A DNA stretch of 50,668 nucleotides from an uncultured Sphingomonas sp. Its GTDB lineage: Bacteria; Pseudomonadota; Alphaproteobacteria; Sphingomonadales; Sphingomonadaceae. The stretch is taken from NCBI GenBank assembly GCA_913775795.1, contig CAJYLT010000080.1, positions 1-50,668 on the forward strand. Reading direction: 5' to 3'. Below the pieces are notes generated by a model. That model did no database searches. It saw only the letters and a program-made list of their open reading frames with translations, and was not told where the DNA came from. Shown piece after piece: positions 41,647-50,659 of this stretch (positions are counted from its first letter, which is position 1; each line of letters opens with the position of its first letter). The translations under genes and the position numbers were made by a program.

Positions 41647-42513
41647 TTGCTCGTAACCACGCTTGCCGCTGCCGGCGGCTATCTCGATTATCGGTCGCTG
41701 GGGCTCGACCCGGTGGCGCTCGACCTCGGTTTCTTCCAGCTCAAATGGTATTCGCTCGCCTATATCGCGGGGATCCTGCTCGGCTGGTTCTATCTGCTCA
41801 AGCTGATCGACCGGCCGGGGGCGCCGATGGCGCGGCGGCATGCCGACGACCTCGTCTTCTATGCCACGATCGGGATCATCGCGGGCGGGCGTCTGGGGTA
41901 CATCACCTTCTACCGGCCCGACCTGTTTGCCAAGCCGCTCGCCATCCTGCGGCTGTGGGACGGGGGCATGTCGTTCCACGGCGGCGTCATCGGTGTCACG
42001 ATCGGCATCATCCTGATGGCGCGGAAGCACGGGCTGAACTGGCTGCGCATCCACGATTACGTCGCCTGCGTCGTGCCGATCGGGCTGTTCTTCGGCCGGC
42101 TCGCCAATTTCGTGAACGGCGAATTGTGGGGGCGGCCGACCGACGTGCCCTGGGCGATCGTCTTTCCGCGCACCGGCCTCGACGTGCCGCGCCACCCGAG
42201 CCAGCTCTACGAGGCGGGGCTGGAGGGGATCGCGCTGCTGCTGCTCCTCGCCTTCTTCTTCTGGCGGACGAACGCGCGCTACTATCCCGGGCGGCTCGTC
42301 GGCATCTTCCTGCTCGGCTACGGCTCGGCGCGGTTCTTCGTCGAGTTCTTCCGCGAGGCGGACGAGCAGTTGATGTGGCTCCACGACATGACCGGCCTCA
42401 ACATGGGCCAGTATCTGTGCATGCCGATGATCCTCGGCGGGCTCTATCTGGTCGCCACGTCGAAGGGGCGGCGGCAACGCGTCGAACCGATCGCCGGCGA
42501 GAGCATCGCCTGA
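41647..42513 (+). CDS. lgt: Prolipoprotein diacylglyceryl transferase
   Basis: A 288-residue inner-membrane enzyme with seven membrane helices. Signature segments are [16 protein letters not shown] near residues 99-114, the Lgt signature [17 protein letters not shown] near 151-167 and [12 protein letters not shown] near 181-192. It transfers diacylglycerol from phosphatidylglycerol to the lipobox cysteine of prolipoproteins. TTG at 41647 has AAGGA 8 bases upstream. The methyltransferase gene starts one base after its stop, beginning a four-gene operon. Confidence 0.95.
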   Translation: MLVTTLAAAGGYLDYRSLGLDPVALDLGFFQLKWYSLAYIAGILLGWFYLLKLIDRPGAPMARRHADDLVFYATIGIIAGGRLGYITFYRPDLFAKPLAILRLWDGGMSFHGGVIGVTIGIILMARKHGLNWLRIHDYVACVVPIGLFFGRLANFVNGELWGRPTDVPWAIVFPRTGLDVPRHPSQLYEAGLEGIALLLLLAFFFWRTNARYYPGRLVGIFLLGYGSARFFVEFFREADEQLMWLHDMTGLNMGQYLCMPMILGGLYLVATSKGRRQRVEPIAGESIA

Positions 42514-42514
42514 G

Positions 42515-43576
42515 GTGAGCGCCGCTTCGCAAGACGGTCCCCTGCCCGAGCGGATCGCCCGCGCGATCACGCTCGGCGGGCCGATCCCGCTGTCGCAGTT
42601 CATGGCAGCGGCGAACACGCATTATTACGACACGCGCGATCCGCTGGGCGCGCGCGGCGACTTCACGACGGCGCCCGAGATCAGCCAGATGTTCGGCGAG
42701 CTCGTCGGCCTCGCGCTCACCGACCTGTGGCACCGCGCGGGCCAGCCGGCGGCGCGATATGTCGAATACGGTCCCGGCCGCGGCACGCTCGCCGCCGATG
42801 CGCTGCGCGCGATGGCGACGGTGGGCCTGACGCCGCCCGTCCACCTGATCGAGGCATCGGGGACGCTGCGCGAGAAACAGGCCGCGGCGGTGCCGAACGC
42901 CGAATGGCACCTCGACCTGCTCGGCGTGTCCGAGGACGGCGCGCTCCTGGTCGTCGCCAACGAGTTCTTCGACGCGCTCCCCATCCGCCAGCTCGTCAAG
43001 ACCGCAGAGGGCTGGCGCGAGCGGCTGGTCGCGTGCCAGGATACACTGTTCCTGCCCGTCGTCGGCAACACCGTGTTCGATCCGATCGTGCCCGTGCCGC
43101 TGAGGGGCGCGCCGAACGGCTCGATCCTCGAAACCAGTCCCGCCAGCGTCGCCGTGATGCGCGTGCTCGCGCGGCGCATCGTCGCACAGGGCGGCGCGGC
43201 CATCGTCATCGACTATGGCTATGACGGCCCGCTGGTCGGCGACACGCTGCAGGCGGTGAGCGGCCACAAGTTCGCCAACCCGTTCGAGGACCCCGGCGAA
43301 CGCGACCTCACCGCGCACGTCGATTTCGGCACGCTGGCAGAGGCGGCGCGCGCCGAGGGCGCCGTCGTCCACGGCCCGGTCGGCCAGGGTGCGTTTCTCG
43401 AGGCGCTGGGCATCGGCCCGCGTGCCGCCGCGCTCGCCGCCGCCGCACCCGAAAAGGCCGCGGGGATCGAGGCGGATCGCGCCCGCCTGACCGGCGCGGA
43501 CCAGATGGGCGAGTTGTTCAAAGTCATCGCCGTCACCGCGCCGGGCTGGCCGGTGCCCGAGGGGTTCGCCGCATGA
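42515..43576 (+). CDS. SAM-dependent methyltransferase (MidA/NDUFAF7 type)
   Basis: A 353-residue class I methyltransferase of the DUF185/MidA family. N-terminal HYYDTRDPLGARGDFTTAPEISQMFGE (about 36-62) and the SAM loop YVEYGPGRGTLAADAL (about 83-98) are characteristic, with ANEFFDALPIRQ near 148-159. The eukaryotic relative methylates an arginine in complex I subunit NDUFS2; bacterial targets are less clear. GTG at 42515 follows lgt by one base and the stop overlaps the GNAT gene. Confidence 0.9.
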   Translation: MSAASQDGPLPERIARAITLGGPIPLSQFMAAANTHYYDTRDPLGARGDFTTAPEISQMFGELVGLALTDLWHRAGQPAARYVEYGPGRGTLAADALRAMATVGLTPPVHLIEASGTLREKQAAAVPNAEWHLDLLGVSEDGALLVVANEFFDALPIRQLVKTAEGWRERLVACQDTLFLPVVGNTVFDPIVPVPLRGAPNGSILETSPASVAVMRVLARRIVAQGGAAIVIDYGYDGPLVGDTLQAVSGHKFANPFEDPGERDLTAHVDFGTLAEAARAEGAVVHGPVGQGAFLEALGIGPRAAALAAAAPEKAAGIEADRARLTGADQMGELFKVIAVTAPGWPVPEGFAA

Positions 43577-44076
43577 TTACCTATCGCGACGCCCGGCCGG
43601 ACGATGCCGAGGCGCTGTCGGCGATGGCGCAGCAGAGTTTCATCGAGACATTCGGCCCGCTCTATGCCCCCGCCGACCTCGACGCGTTCCTCGACATGGC
43701 GATGTCGCCCGCGGCCTATGCCAAGCAGCTCGGCGACCCGGCGTACCGCATCCACCTCGCGCTGATCGAGGGGCAGCCGGTGGGCTTCGCCAAGATCGGC
43801 GGCAATTATTTCGAGGGCTTCGACCCCGCCGCGCCGTGCCTCCACCAGCTCTACGTCCTGTCGGCGCATCACGGCGACGGGGTGGGCAAGCGGCTGATGG
43901 AATGGGTGCTGGCGACGGCACAGACCCTAGGCGACGAGCTTTATCTCAGCGTCTATATCGACAACCACCGTGCCCGCCGCTTCTACGACCGGCTCGGCTT
44001 CGTGAAGGTCGGCGATTACATCTTCAAGGTCGGCGACCATGAGGATCACGACATCGTCATGCGGCTGAGCCTGTGA
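43573..44076 (+). CDS. GNAT-family N-acetyltransferase
   Basis: A 167-residue GNAT protein. The acetyl-CoA loop is GDGVGKRLMEWVLATA near residues 99-114, preceded by CLHQLYVLSAHHG, and the C-terminal strand FYDRLGFVKVGDYIF is typical. Substrate is unknown; related proteins acetylate small molecules or ribosomal proteins. It overlaps both neighbours by 4 bases (ATGA and GTGA), so it is part of the lgt operon. Confidence 0.9.
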   Translation: MITYRDARPDDAEALSAMAQQSFIETFGPLYAPADLDAFLDMAMSPAAYAKQLGDPAYRIHLALIEGQPVGFAKIGGNYFEGFDPAAPCLHQLYVLSAHHGDGVGKRLMEWVLATAQTLGDELYLSVYIDNHRARRFYDRLGFVKVGDYIFKVGDHEDHDIVMRLSL

Positions 44077-44834
44077 CCGTTGAAGTGATCCGCGCCGCCG
44101 CGCTGGAGGGCCTCGCGCACGGCTTTCTCGGCCGGCGCGGCGGCGTGTCGACGGGTATCCATGCCGGCCTCAACGTCGGCACCGGGTCGAGCGACGAGCG
44201 CGACGCCATCGCCCGCAACCGCGAGCTCGCCGCCGCTGCGGTGCTGCCCGGCGCGACACTGGTGACGGTGCATCAGGTGCATTCGCCCGACGTGGTGACG
44301 GTCGACGCCCCCTTCCCCGGCGACCGGCCGAAAGCCGACGCGCTGGTGACGCGCACCCCCGGCCAGCTGCTCGGTATCCTCACCGCCGACTGCGCGCCCG
44401 TGCTGTTCGCCGACCGCGAGGCGGGCGTCGTCGGCGCCGCGCATGCCGGTTGGAAGGGCGCGATCGGCGGCGTCACCGATGCCACCATCGCGGCGATGGA
44501 GGCGCTCGGCGCCGACCGCACGCGCATCGCCGCCGCGATCGGCCCGTGCATCGCGCGGGCGAGCTACGAGGTCGATGCCGCCTTCGCCGACCGCTTCTGC
44601 GCAGAAGACCCGGAAAACGAACGCTTCTTTACCGAGGGGCGTCGCGACGCCCATTTCCAATTCGACCTCGAAGGCTATGTCGCCGCCCGCCTCGCCGCCG
44701 CGGGGATCGGCCGGGTCGAGATGCTCGGCCTCGACACCTACGGCGACGAAGATCGGTTCTTCAGCTTCCGCCGGGCGACGCACCGGGGCGAGCCCGACTA
44801 TGGCCGCCAGATCAGCCTGATCGGTTTGATTTGA
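44073..44834 (+). CDS. pgeF: Peptidoglycan editing factor PgeF (YfiH, multicopper-like laccase domain)
   Basis: A 253-residue YfiH/PgeF protein. Metal-binding motifs are VTVHQVHSPDV near 67-77, LTADCAPVLFAD near 107-118 and AAHAGWKG near 126-133, the Cys-His-His set of the family. It removes wrongly incorporated L-Ser-containing muropeptide precursors; polyphenol oxidase activity is also reported for relatives. GTG at 44073 overlaps the GNAT gene stop. It ends the lgt operon. Confidence 0.92.
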   Translation: MTVEVIRAAALEGLAHGFLGRRGGVSTGIHAGLNVGTGSSDERDAIARNRELAAAAVLPGATLVTVHQVHSPDVVTVDAPFPGDRPKADALVTRTPGQLLGILTADCAPVLFADREAGVVGAAHAGWKGAIGGVTDATIAAMEALGADRTRIAAAIGPCIARASYEVDAAFADRFCAEDPENERFFTEGRRDAHFQFDLEGYVAARLAAAGIGRVEMLGLDTYGDEDRFFSFRRATHRGEPDYGRQISLIGLI

Positions 44835-44888
44835 TCGAACCGCCCCCGGCGCGCTAGGATGGTTTCAACAGATACCAAGGAGCCTGCC

Positions 44889-46211
44889 GTGAGCGAACCC
44901 ACCGAAGCCGACCTGACCGGCGTCCCCGCCGATACCGGCCGCCATAATCCGAAGCCCGCGGTCGAGACGATCGGCAATCGCCGGCTCAAGCCCTCGACGC
45001 TGATGATGGGCCACGGCTTCGACCCGGCGCTGTCCGAAGGCTCGCTGAAGCCGCCGGTGTTCCTCACCTCCACCTTCGTCTTCCCCAACGCCGCCGCGGG
45101 CAAGCGCCATTTCGAGGGCGTGACGGGCAAGCGGCCGGGCGGGGCCGAGGGCCTCGTCTATTCGCGCTTCAACGGTCCCAATCAGGAGATCCTAGAGGAT
45201 CGGCTGGGCGTCTGGGAAGATGCCGAGGATGCGCTGACCTTTTCGTCGGGCATGTCGGCGATCGGCACGCTGTTCCTCGCCTTCGTCCAGCCGGGCGACG
45301 TCATCGTCCATTCCGGCCCGCTCTATGCCGCGACCGAGACGATGATCGCCCGCCTGCTCGGCAAGTTCGGCGTCGAGTGGCTCGACTTCCCGGCGGGCGC
45401 CGAACAGGCCGAGATCGAGGCGGTGCTGGAACAGGCCAAGGCCAAGGGCCGCGTCCCCCTCATCTATCTTGAAAGCCCGGCCAACCCCACCAACGTGCTG
45501 GTGGATGTCGAGGCTGTCGCCGCGGCGCGCGATGCGGTGTTCGGCGATGCGGACGAGAAGCCGCCGATCGCGATCGATAACACCTTCCTCGGCCCGCTGT
45601 GGCAGCAGCCGCTGAAGCATGGCGCCGACCTCGTCGTCTACAGCCTCACCAAATATGTCGGCGGGCATTCCGACCTCGTGGCCGGCGGCGTGCTCGGCTC
45701 GCGCAAGCATATGGATACGGTGCGCGCGATCCGGAACACGCTCGGCACCATCCTCGACCCCAACACCGCCTGGATGCTGCTGCGCAGTCTCGAGACGCTG
45801 GAACTGCGCATGAGCCGCGCGGGCGAGAATGCGGCCAAGGTCTGCGAATGGCTGAACGGCCATCCCAAGGTCGAGCGCGTCGGCTATCTGGGTTTCCTGA
45901 AGGACGACCGCCAGGCGGATATCTATGCGCGCCACTGCACCGGCGCGGGTTCGACCTTCTCGCTGTACCTGAAGGGCGGCGAGCGAGAGGCGTTCGCGTT
46001 CCTCGACGCGCTCAAGATCGCCAAGCTCGCGGTCAGCCTCGGCGGGACCGAGACGCTGGCCTCGGCCCCCGCGGCGATGACGCACCTGTCGGTGCCCGAC
46101 GCGCGCAAGGCAGCGCTCGGCATCACCGACAACCTCGTGCGCATCTCGATCGGGGTGGAGGATGCCGACGATCTGATCGCCGACTTCGAACAGGCGCTGG
46201 CGGCGATCTGA
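44889..46211 (+). CDS. Cys/Met metabolism PLP-dependent enzyme (cystathionine gamma-synthase/O-succinylhomoserine sulfhydrylase family)
   Basis: A roughly 440-residue PLP enzyme. Visible are YSRFNGPNQEILEDRL, ALTFSSGMSAIGT (phosphate loop), YLESPANPTNVLVDVE, DNTFLGPLWQQP and YSLTKYVGGHSDLVAGG with the PLP lysine, then GGTETLASAPAAMTH. It makes or breaks C-S bonds of sulfur amino acids; the family also includes gamma-lyases, and the precise reaction is not resolved. GTG at 44889 is preferred because CCAAGGAG lies 6 bases upstream; an in-frame ATG at 44859 lacks such a site. It follows pgeF after 54 bases. Confidence 0.88.
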   Translation: MSEPTEADLTGVPADTGRHNPKPAVETIGNRRLKPSTLMMGHGFDPALSEGSLKPPVFLTSTFVFPNAAAGKRHFEGVTGKRPGGAEGLVYSRFNGPNQEILEDRLGVWEDAEDALTFSSGMSAIGTLFLAFVQPGDVIVHSGPLYAATETMIARLLGKFGVEWLDFPAGAEQAEIEAVLEQAKAKGRVPLIYLESPANPTNVLVDVEAVAAARDAVFGDADEKPPIAIDNTFLGPLWQQPLKHGADLVVYSLTKYVGGHSDLVAGGVLGSRKHMDTVRAIRNTLGTILDPNTAWMLLRSLETLELRMSRAGENAAKVCEWLNGHPKVERVGYLGFLKDDRQADIYARHCTGAGSTFSLYLKGGEREAFAFLDALKIAKLAVSLGGTETLASAPAAMTHLSVPDARKAALGITDNLVRISIGVEDADDLIADFEQALAAI

Positions 46212-46243
46212 CCGGGCGGGCGATCGGGAACGGGAGGAACGGC

Positions 46244-46633
46244 ATGATCTATATCGCGCTCAATATCGTCCCGATCCTGATCGCCACCCTCGCCGGCCTC
46301 GCCATCGGCGCGGTCGTCTGGCGCCGCGCGGCGAGCGATACGGCGCTGCGCCGGCTGCTGCCGTTCGCATTGGTGGCGGAGTTCTGGCTCGCCTCGATCC
46401 TTGCCGGCGCGCTGATCCTCGCGCCGCCGCGGGGTAGCGCGTGGACGATGGCGCTGGGCAGCGCGTTCGTCATCTGGATCGGCTTCGTCGTGCCCGCGCT
46501 GATCGTGACGCAGCGGGTGCGCGGCGTGCGGTGGCGCGCGATCGGGACGGATTGCGCGCACTGGCTGGCGGTGATGCTGGTGCAGGCGGCGGTGATGCAA
46601 AGCTGGGGTCTGGTGCCGCCGCCGGTTGCTTGA
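46244..46633 (+). CDS. Small hypothetical membrane protein
   Basis: A 129-residue protein with four predicted membrane helices (IALNIVPILIATLAGLAIGA, LLPFALVAEFWLASILAGALI, MALGSAFVIWIGFVVPALIV, HWLAVMLVQAAVMQSWG). The overall pattern is reminiscent of DUF1761-type proteins but I cannot confirm this. ATG at 46244 follows GGGAGGAA. It lies 32 bases after the PLP enzyme gene and may share its transcript. Confidence 0.7.
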   Translation: MIYIALNIVPILIATLAGLAIGAVVWRRAASDTALRRLLPFALVAEFWLASILAGALILAPPRGSAWTMALGSAFVIWIGFVVPALIVTQRVRGVRWRAIGTDCAHWLAVMLVQAAVMQSWGLVPPPVA

Positions 46634-46642
46634 GAGGCGCGC

Positions 46643-46657
46643 CGCGGCAAAGCCGCG
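46643..46657. terminator. GC-rich hairpin after the membrane protein gene
   Basis: CGCGGC-AAA-GCCGCG is a perfect 6-bp stem with a 3-base loop, 9 bases after the stop codon. No T-tract follows, so terminator function is only likely. Confidence 0.45.
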
Positions 46658-46702
46658 TCGTTGGACGCCCGTTGGGCGCCGGCCGCGCCGCCGATGTTCG
46701 CC

Positions 46703-46719
46703 GATTAGCTTCGCTAATC
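46703..46719. terminator. Hairpin GATTAGC-TTC-GCTAATC next to tRNA-Gly
   Basis: A perfect 7-bp stem, 19 bases from the tRNA-Gly 3' end. On the minus strand it could end the tRNA transcript, and on the plus strand the transcript of the membrane protein gene. Confidence 0.45.
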
Positions 46720-46738
46720 CGCTACGGCGGCGGCTGGA

Positions 46739-46808
46739 GCGGGTAGCGGGAATCGAACCCGCGTATTCAGCTTGGAAGGCTGCTGCACTACCATTGTGCT
46801 ATACCCGC
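46739..46808 (-). tRNA. tRNA-Gly(UCC)
   Basis: The minus strand folds as a tRNA with acceptor stem GCGGGTA/TACCCGC, anticodon loop CTTCCAA (anticodon TCC) and T-arm GCGGGTTCGATTCCCGC. CCA is not encoded. Confidence 0.95.
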
Positions 46809-46852
46809 TCACTGCCCCGCCGATACCGCGGCGGGGCGACGCCGACAAGGGC

Positions 46853-47722
46853 CTAGCGCGTCGGCACCGGCTCCGGCCCCGTCCAGTCGTAGAAGCCGCG
46901 GCCGCACTTCTTGCCGACCCAGCCGGCCTCGACATATTTGACGAGCAGCGGCGCGGGACGGAACTTGGGGTCGCCCGTCCCCTCGAACAGCACGCGGCAA
47001 ATGTCGAGACAGGTGTCGAGCCCGATGAAGTCGGCCAGCGTCAGCGGCCCCATCGGGTGGTTCAGCCCCAGCCGGACTGCCGTATCGATGTCGCGGATCG
47101 TCGCCACCCCTTCGCCCAGCGCGAAGCACGCCTCGTTCAGCATCGGCATCAACACCCGGTTGACGATGAAGCCCGGCGCGTCGTTGGCGTGGACGATCTC
47201 CTTGCCCAGGCTCCGCCCGAACGCCTCGACCGCGGCGACCGTCGCGTCGGCGGTGGCGAGGCCGCGGATCAGCTCGATCAGGCCCATCACCGGGACGGGA
47301 TTGAAGAAATGGACGCCCATGAACCGCGCCGGATCGGGCGATGCCTGCGCCAGCCGCGTGATCGGGATTGACGAGGTGTTGGACGCAAGAATCGCGGTGT
47401 CCGACAGCACCCGGCCGACATTCTCGAAGATCTGGCGCTTGATCGCCTCCTTCTCGGTCGCCGCCTCGATGACGAGGTCGCACGCCCCCATCGCCTCCAC
47501 CCCGCCGACGCATTCGAGGCGGCCGAGCGCGGCGTCGCGGTCGTCGGCGCTGATCTTTTCCTTCTCGACCGCGCGGGCGAGCAGCTTGGCGATCCCCGCC
47601 TTGCCCGTTTCCGCGCGCGCCTGATCGACGTCGGACAGGAGCACGCGGTAGCCGGCCTGCGCCGATACCTGGGCGATCCCCGCCCCCATCTGACCCGCGC
47701 CGATCACGCCAATCGTCTTCAT
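46853..47722 (-). CDS. 3-hydroxybutyryl-CoA dehydrogenase
   Basis: A 289-residue 3-hydroxyacyl-CoA dehydrogenase. The NAD motif is GVIGAGQMGAGIAQ (5-18), ASNTSSIPIT near 113-122, the catalytic histidine in MGVHFFNPVPVM near 134-145 and NDAPGFIVNRVLMPMLNEA near 180-198 in the dimer domain. It oxidises or reduces acetoacetyl-CoA/3-hydroxybutyryl-CoA in fatty-acid or PHB metabolism. It stands alone, divergent from the DUF1176 gene. Confidence 0.92.
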   Translation of the reverse strand: MKTIGVIGAGQMGAGIAQVSAQAGYRVLLSDVDQARAETGKAGIAKLLARAVEKEKISADDRDAALGRLECVGGVEAMGACDLVIEAATEKEAIKRQIFENVGRVLSDTAILASNTSSIPITRLAQASPDPARFMGVHFFNPVPVMGLIELIRGLATADATVAAVEAFGRSLGKEIVHANDAPGFIVNRVLMPMLNEACFALGEGVATIRDIDTAVRLGLNHPMGPLTLADFIGLDTCLDICRVLFEGTGDPKFRPAPLLVKYVEAGWVGKKCGRGFYDWTGPEPVPTR

Positions 47723-47786
47723 CGCATCACTCCTCGATCGTCTTTTCGATTGCCGCGTCGCTTAGCGGGTGTGACAAGCACTGGCT

Positions 47787-48794
47787 ATGCTGACCCGCGC
47801 TATTGCCGGCATCGCCGCGCTCGCCCTCGCCCTTCCAGCCGCTGCCCAGACGGTGAAGCCGGGCGCGCTCAAGACGTTCCGCGACTGGACCGTCGGCTGC
47901 GACAATGGCGGGCGGTGCAAGGCGGTGGCGCTGGCGCCGGAGGACGGCAGCCCCGACGAATGGCCGGGGTTCATGCTCTCGATCGAGCGCGAGGCGGGGC
48001 CGGGCGGTGCGGTGACGATCGCCCTGTCGGGGCAGGAGGACGCGCAGTCACCGGTGGCGATCCTGATCGACGGCAAGCCGGCGGCGACGATGCGCGGCAA
48101 GGCGATCACCGGGGCCGAAGCCAGCCGGCTGGCCGCTGCGCTTGCCGGCGGTTCCCGCGCGACGATCCGCGCGGGTGGCAAGAGCGCGGTCAACTCGCTC
48201 GCCGGGCTGTCGGCGGCGCTGCGCTATATCGACGCCGAGCAGAAGCGCGCGGGGACCGTGGGTGCGCTGGTCGCGAAGGGGCCTGCGCCCGACACCGCCG
48301 CGGCGCCGGCCCTGCCCTTTGTGCGCGCACTCCCGCCTACAGGCACTCCGGCGGCGCTCTCACCGGCCCGTATCGCCGGACTGCGCAAGAGCGCCGGATG
48401 CGGAATCACCGACGATAACGACGGACCACCCGCGACCGAACGCCACGCACTCGGCGGCGGAGAGACGCTGGTCCTGCTGCCGTGCGACAGCGGGGCGTAC
48501 AACTTCATCTCCTCGCTCTACGTCATCGGCCGCGACGGCAAGGTGCGGCCGGCACAGACCGACGCGCCCGCGGGCATGGACCCCGACGCGCGGGTGCCGA
48601 GCGTCGTCAACGGCAGCTTCGAGCGCGGCATCCTGTCGAGCTATGCCAAGGGTCGCGGCATCGGCGATTGCGGCACGATCCAGGAGTTCGCGTGGGACGG
48701 CCGCCGCTTCCGCCTGACCGAGCAGAGCGAGATGGGCGAATGCCGGGGCAGCACCGACTATATCACGACTTGGCGCGCGCGGGTGCTGCGCTGA
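47787..48794 (+). CDS. DUF1176 domain-containing exported protein
   Basis: A 335-residue exported protein with signal peptide MLTRAIAGIAALALALPAAAQ. The DUF1176 pattern is visible: KTFRDWTVGCDNGGRCKAVAL near 29-49 and, in the C-terminal part, LPCDSGAYNFISSLYVI, GTIQEFAWDGRRFRLTEQSEMGECRG and TTWRARV at the end, with paired cysteines. Function is unknown. It converges with the serine hydrolase gene after 12 bases. Confidence 0.88.
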   Translation: MLTRAIAGIAALALALPAAAQTVKPGALKTFRDWTVGCDNGGRCKAVALAPEDGSPDEWPGFMLSIEREAGPGGAVTIALSGQEDAQSPVAILIDGKPAATMRGKAITGAEASRLAAALAGGSRATIRAGGKSAVNSLAGLSAALRYIDAEQKRAGTVGALVAKGPAPDTAAAPALPFVRALPPTGTPAALSPARIAGLRKSAGCGITDDNDGPPATERHALGGGETLVLLPCDSGAYNFISSLYVIGRDGKVRPAQTDAPAGMDPDARVPSVVNGSFERGILSSYAKGRGIGDCGTIQEFAWDGRRFRLTEQSEMGECRGSTDYITTWRARVLR

Positions 48795-48806
48795 CGAAGC
48801 GGGAAC

Positions 48807-50402
48807 CTACCCCAGCTTCGTGAAATCGAGGTCGTGGAAGTCGTAGCTGAAGTCGGCATAGGGCGAGAGCGCCTTCATCTTCGCGCCCGTCACCCGGCTC
48901 CCTTCGACCGTGAACATGACCACTGCATCCTCGCCCGCGCCGGGCTTGAAGGTCGTGCGGAACGCGTCCCTGCCCCACGGCGTCAACGCGCTCTTGAACA
49001 CCGGCGTCGGTACGAAATCGATGGCAAGGCCGCTTCCCCGCGCCGCGACCACCACGTCGCCATACCACGGATCGCGATACCGCCCGGCATAGGCGGCAAG
49101 CGGCAGGCTCGGCCCGCCCGCGGGTGCCTGTGTCGTCCCGGCCAGCCCCTCGGCCGCCTCGGCGTCGTTCTTCGCGCGCATCGCCGCATAGGCACCCGCC
49201 CAGTCGAACGCGGGCGTGCCGAGCAGATGGTCGAGGATCGCGTTGCGGATCGCGACCGACGGCCCGTCCTCGGTATTGGTGAACACCGCCACGCCGATGC
49301 CGAGGCGCGAGATGAGCGCAGTCTGCGTCACCTGTCCCGACAGGCCGCCCGAATGATTGATGAGCCGCTCGCCGCGATAGTCCTGCACGAACCAGCCGAG
49401 CGCATAGGTGGCGGTGACCCCGCGCGAGGGCCAGTCGCGCGTCGGTCCCTCGGTCGTGCCGACCAGCGTCACCGGCTTCCACATCTGCGCCGCCGACGCC
49501 TCCGACCACAGGCGCTTGCCGCCCGGCAGCACGCCCTTGGCGAGCTGCACCCGAAGCCATTTGGCGATGTCGGTGACGCTGGCGTTGATCCCGCCCGCCG
49601 CGTCGGTCATCGGCCCCTCGTCGGGCGCGACGCGCTGCACCTTGCCGAGCCCGCGGACGGGCGGCCCGAGCCGGGCATGACGGCCCGCGACGTTGCCGCC
49701 CTTTAGGAAGCGCAGCGCCGGCGCGGCATCGGCCATGTCCAACGGCTTCAGGATGCGCGCGTCGATGAAGGCGTGCCACGGCTGGCCGCTCACCCGCTCG
49801 ATCAGGAGGCCCGCAACGACGTAGAGCGCGTTGTCATAGGCATAGCCGGTGCGGAACTGCCGCGCGAAGGGGAAATAGGGCAGCCCCTTCAGGATATCGC
49901 CCGCCGGCCGGTCGCTGGCGGGAAACTGCATCAGGTCGCCCGCGCCGAGCGCGAGGCCGCTATTGTGGACCAATAGCTCGCGCACCGTCAGATATTCGGT
50001 GGCGACGGGATCCTTCATCCGGAACTCGGGGATATGCCTGCGGACGGGATCGTCCCAGCCGAGCCTGCCCGCCTCGACCAGCATCGCGATTGCCGCGGCG
50101 GTAAAGCTCTTGCTGTTCGAGGCGATGCCGAACCGCGTGTGCGCGTCGACCGCGCCCGGCTCGCCCAGCGTGCGGACGCCGTAGCCCTTCAGATACGGTT
50201 CCGCCCCCGGCCGGACGATCGCGATGCCGACACCCGGAATGTCGAACCGGCGGATGAACTCGGCGACGACGCGGTCGACATGCGCCGGATCGAACGTGCC
50301 CAACACCGTCTGCCCGCGCGCGGCGCCGGGCAATGCCAGCCCGATACCACCCATCGCCGCCAGCCCCAGCGCGCCGCGCCGGTCGATCCGCATCCCGTCC
50401 AT
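48807..50402 (-). CDS. Serine hydrolase (class C beta-lactamase fold), exported
   Basis: A 531-residue protein. The N-terminus MDGMRIDRRGALGLAAMGGIGLALPGAARG looks like a signal peptide with twin arginines (DRRGALGL). The catalytic SxxK is S95-N-S-K98 in GIASNSKSFTAAAIA, the YxN motif lies in GYAYDNALYVVAG, and LINHSGGLSGQV supplies the third motif (HSG). A C-terminal beta-barrel domain (about 430-531, YAGRYRDPWYGDVVV) resembles DUF3471. Such enzymes are peptidases or esterases rather than true beta-lactamases. The ATG at 50402 has GGGGAG 8 bases upstream. Confidence 0.9.
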   Translation of the reverse strand: MDGMRIDRRGALGLAAMGGIGLALPGAARGQTVLGTFDPAHVDRVVAEFIRRFDIPGVGIAIVRPGAEPYLKGYGVRTLGEPGAVDAHTRFGIASNSKSFTAAAIAMLVEAGRLGWDDPVRRHIPEFRMKDPVATEYLTVRELLVHNSGLALGAGDLMQFPASDRPAGDILKGLPYFPFARQFRTGYAYDNALYVVAGLLIERVSGQPWHAFIDARILKPLDMADAAPALRFLKGGNVAGRHARLGPPVRGLGKVQRVAPDEGPMTDAAGGINASVTDIAKWLRVQLAKGVLPGGKRLWSEASAAQMWKPVTLVGTTEGPTRDWPSRGVTATYALGWFVQDYRGERLINHSGGLSGQVTQTALISRLGIGVAVFTNTEDGPSVAIRNAILDHLLGTPAFDWAGAYAAMRAKNDAEAAEGLAGTTQAPAGGPSLPLAAYAGRYRDPWYGDVVVAARGSGLAIDFVPTPVFKSALTPWGRDAFRTTFKPGAGEDAVVMFTVEGSRVTGAKMKALSPYADFSYDFHDLDFTKLG

Positions 50403-50542
50403 CGTCAAATCTCCCCGCGGCGCAGGCTATCGCGGGGCAAGGTCGCGGAAAAGGGGCTATGCGCGCGCTATGCGTTCGCCGCCGATCGCGCTCGAAATGC
50501 TATGCGAGTTGGAGCAGATGAGGGCGCGGAAGGATGCCCTGC

Positions 50543-50659
50543 ATGTTCGATCCGCTCACCTCGCTCGCCATCATCGTCGCGCTCTGGATCGCGGTGATCC
50601 TGATCGTCGCGCAGCAATGCCGCCGCCGGCCTCAGGCCTCGAGCTCGACGTCCCAATAG
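50543..50659 (+). CDS. Possible 38-residue membrane microprotein
   Basis: ATG at 50543 with AAGGA 8 bases upstream opens a frame with one clear membrane helix, SLAIIVALWIAVILIVAQQ, followed by a basic tail and TAG at 50657-50659. No family was recognised. It overlaps the end of the minus-strand gene that enters at the right edge by 28 bases, so it may be fortuitous. Confidence 0.35.
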   Translation: MFDPLTSLAIIVALWIAVILIVAQQCRRRPQASSSTSQ

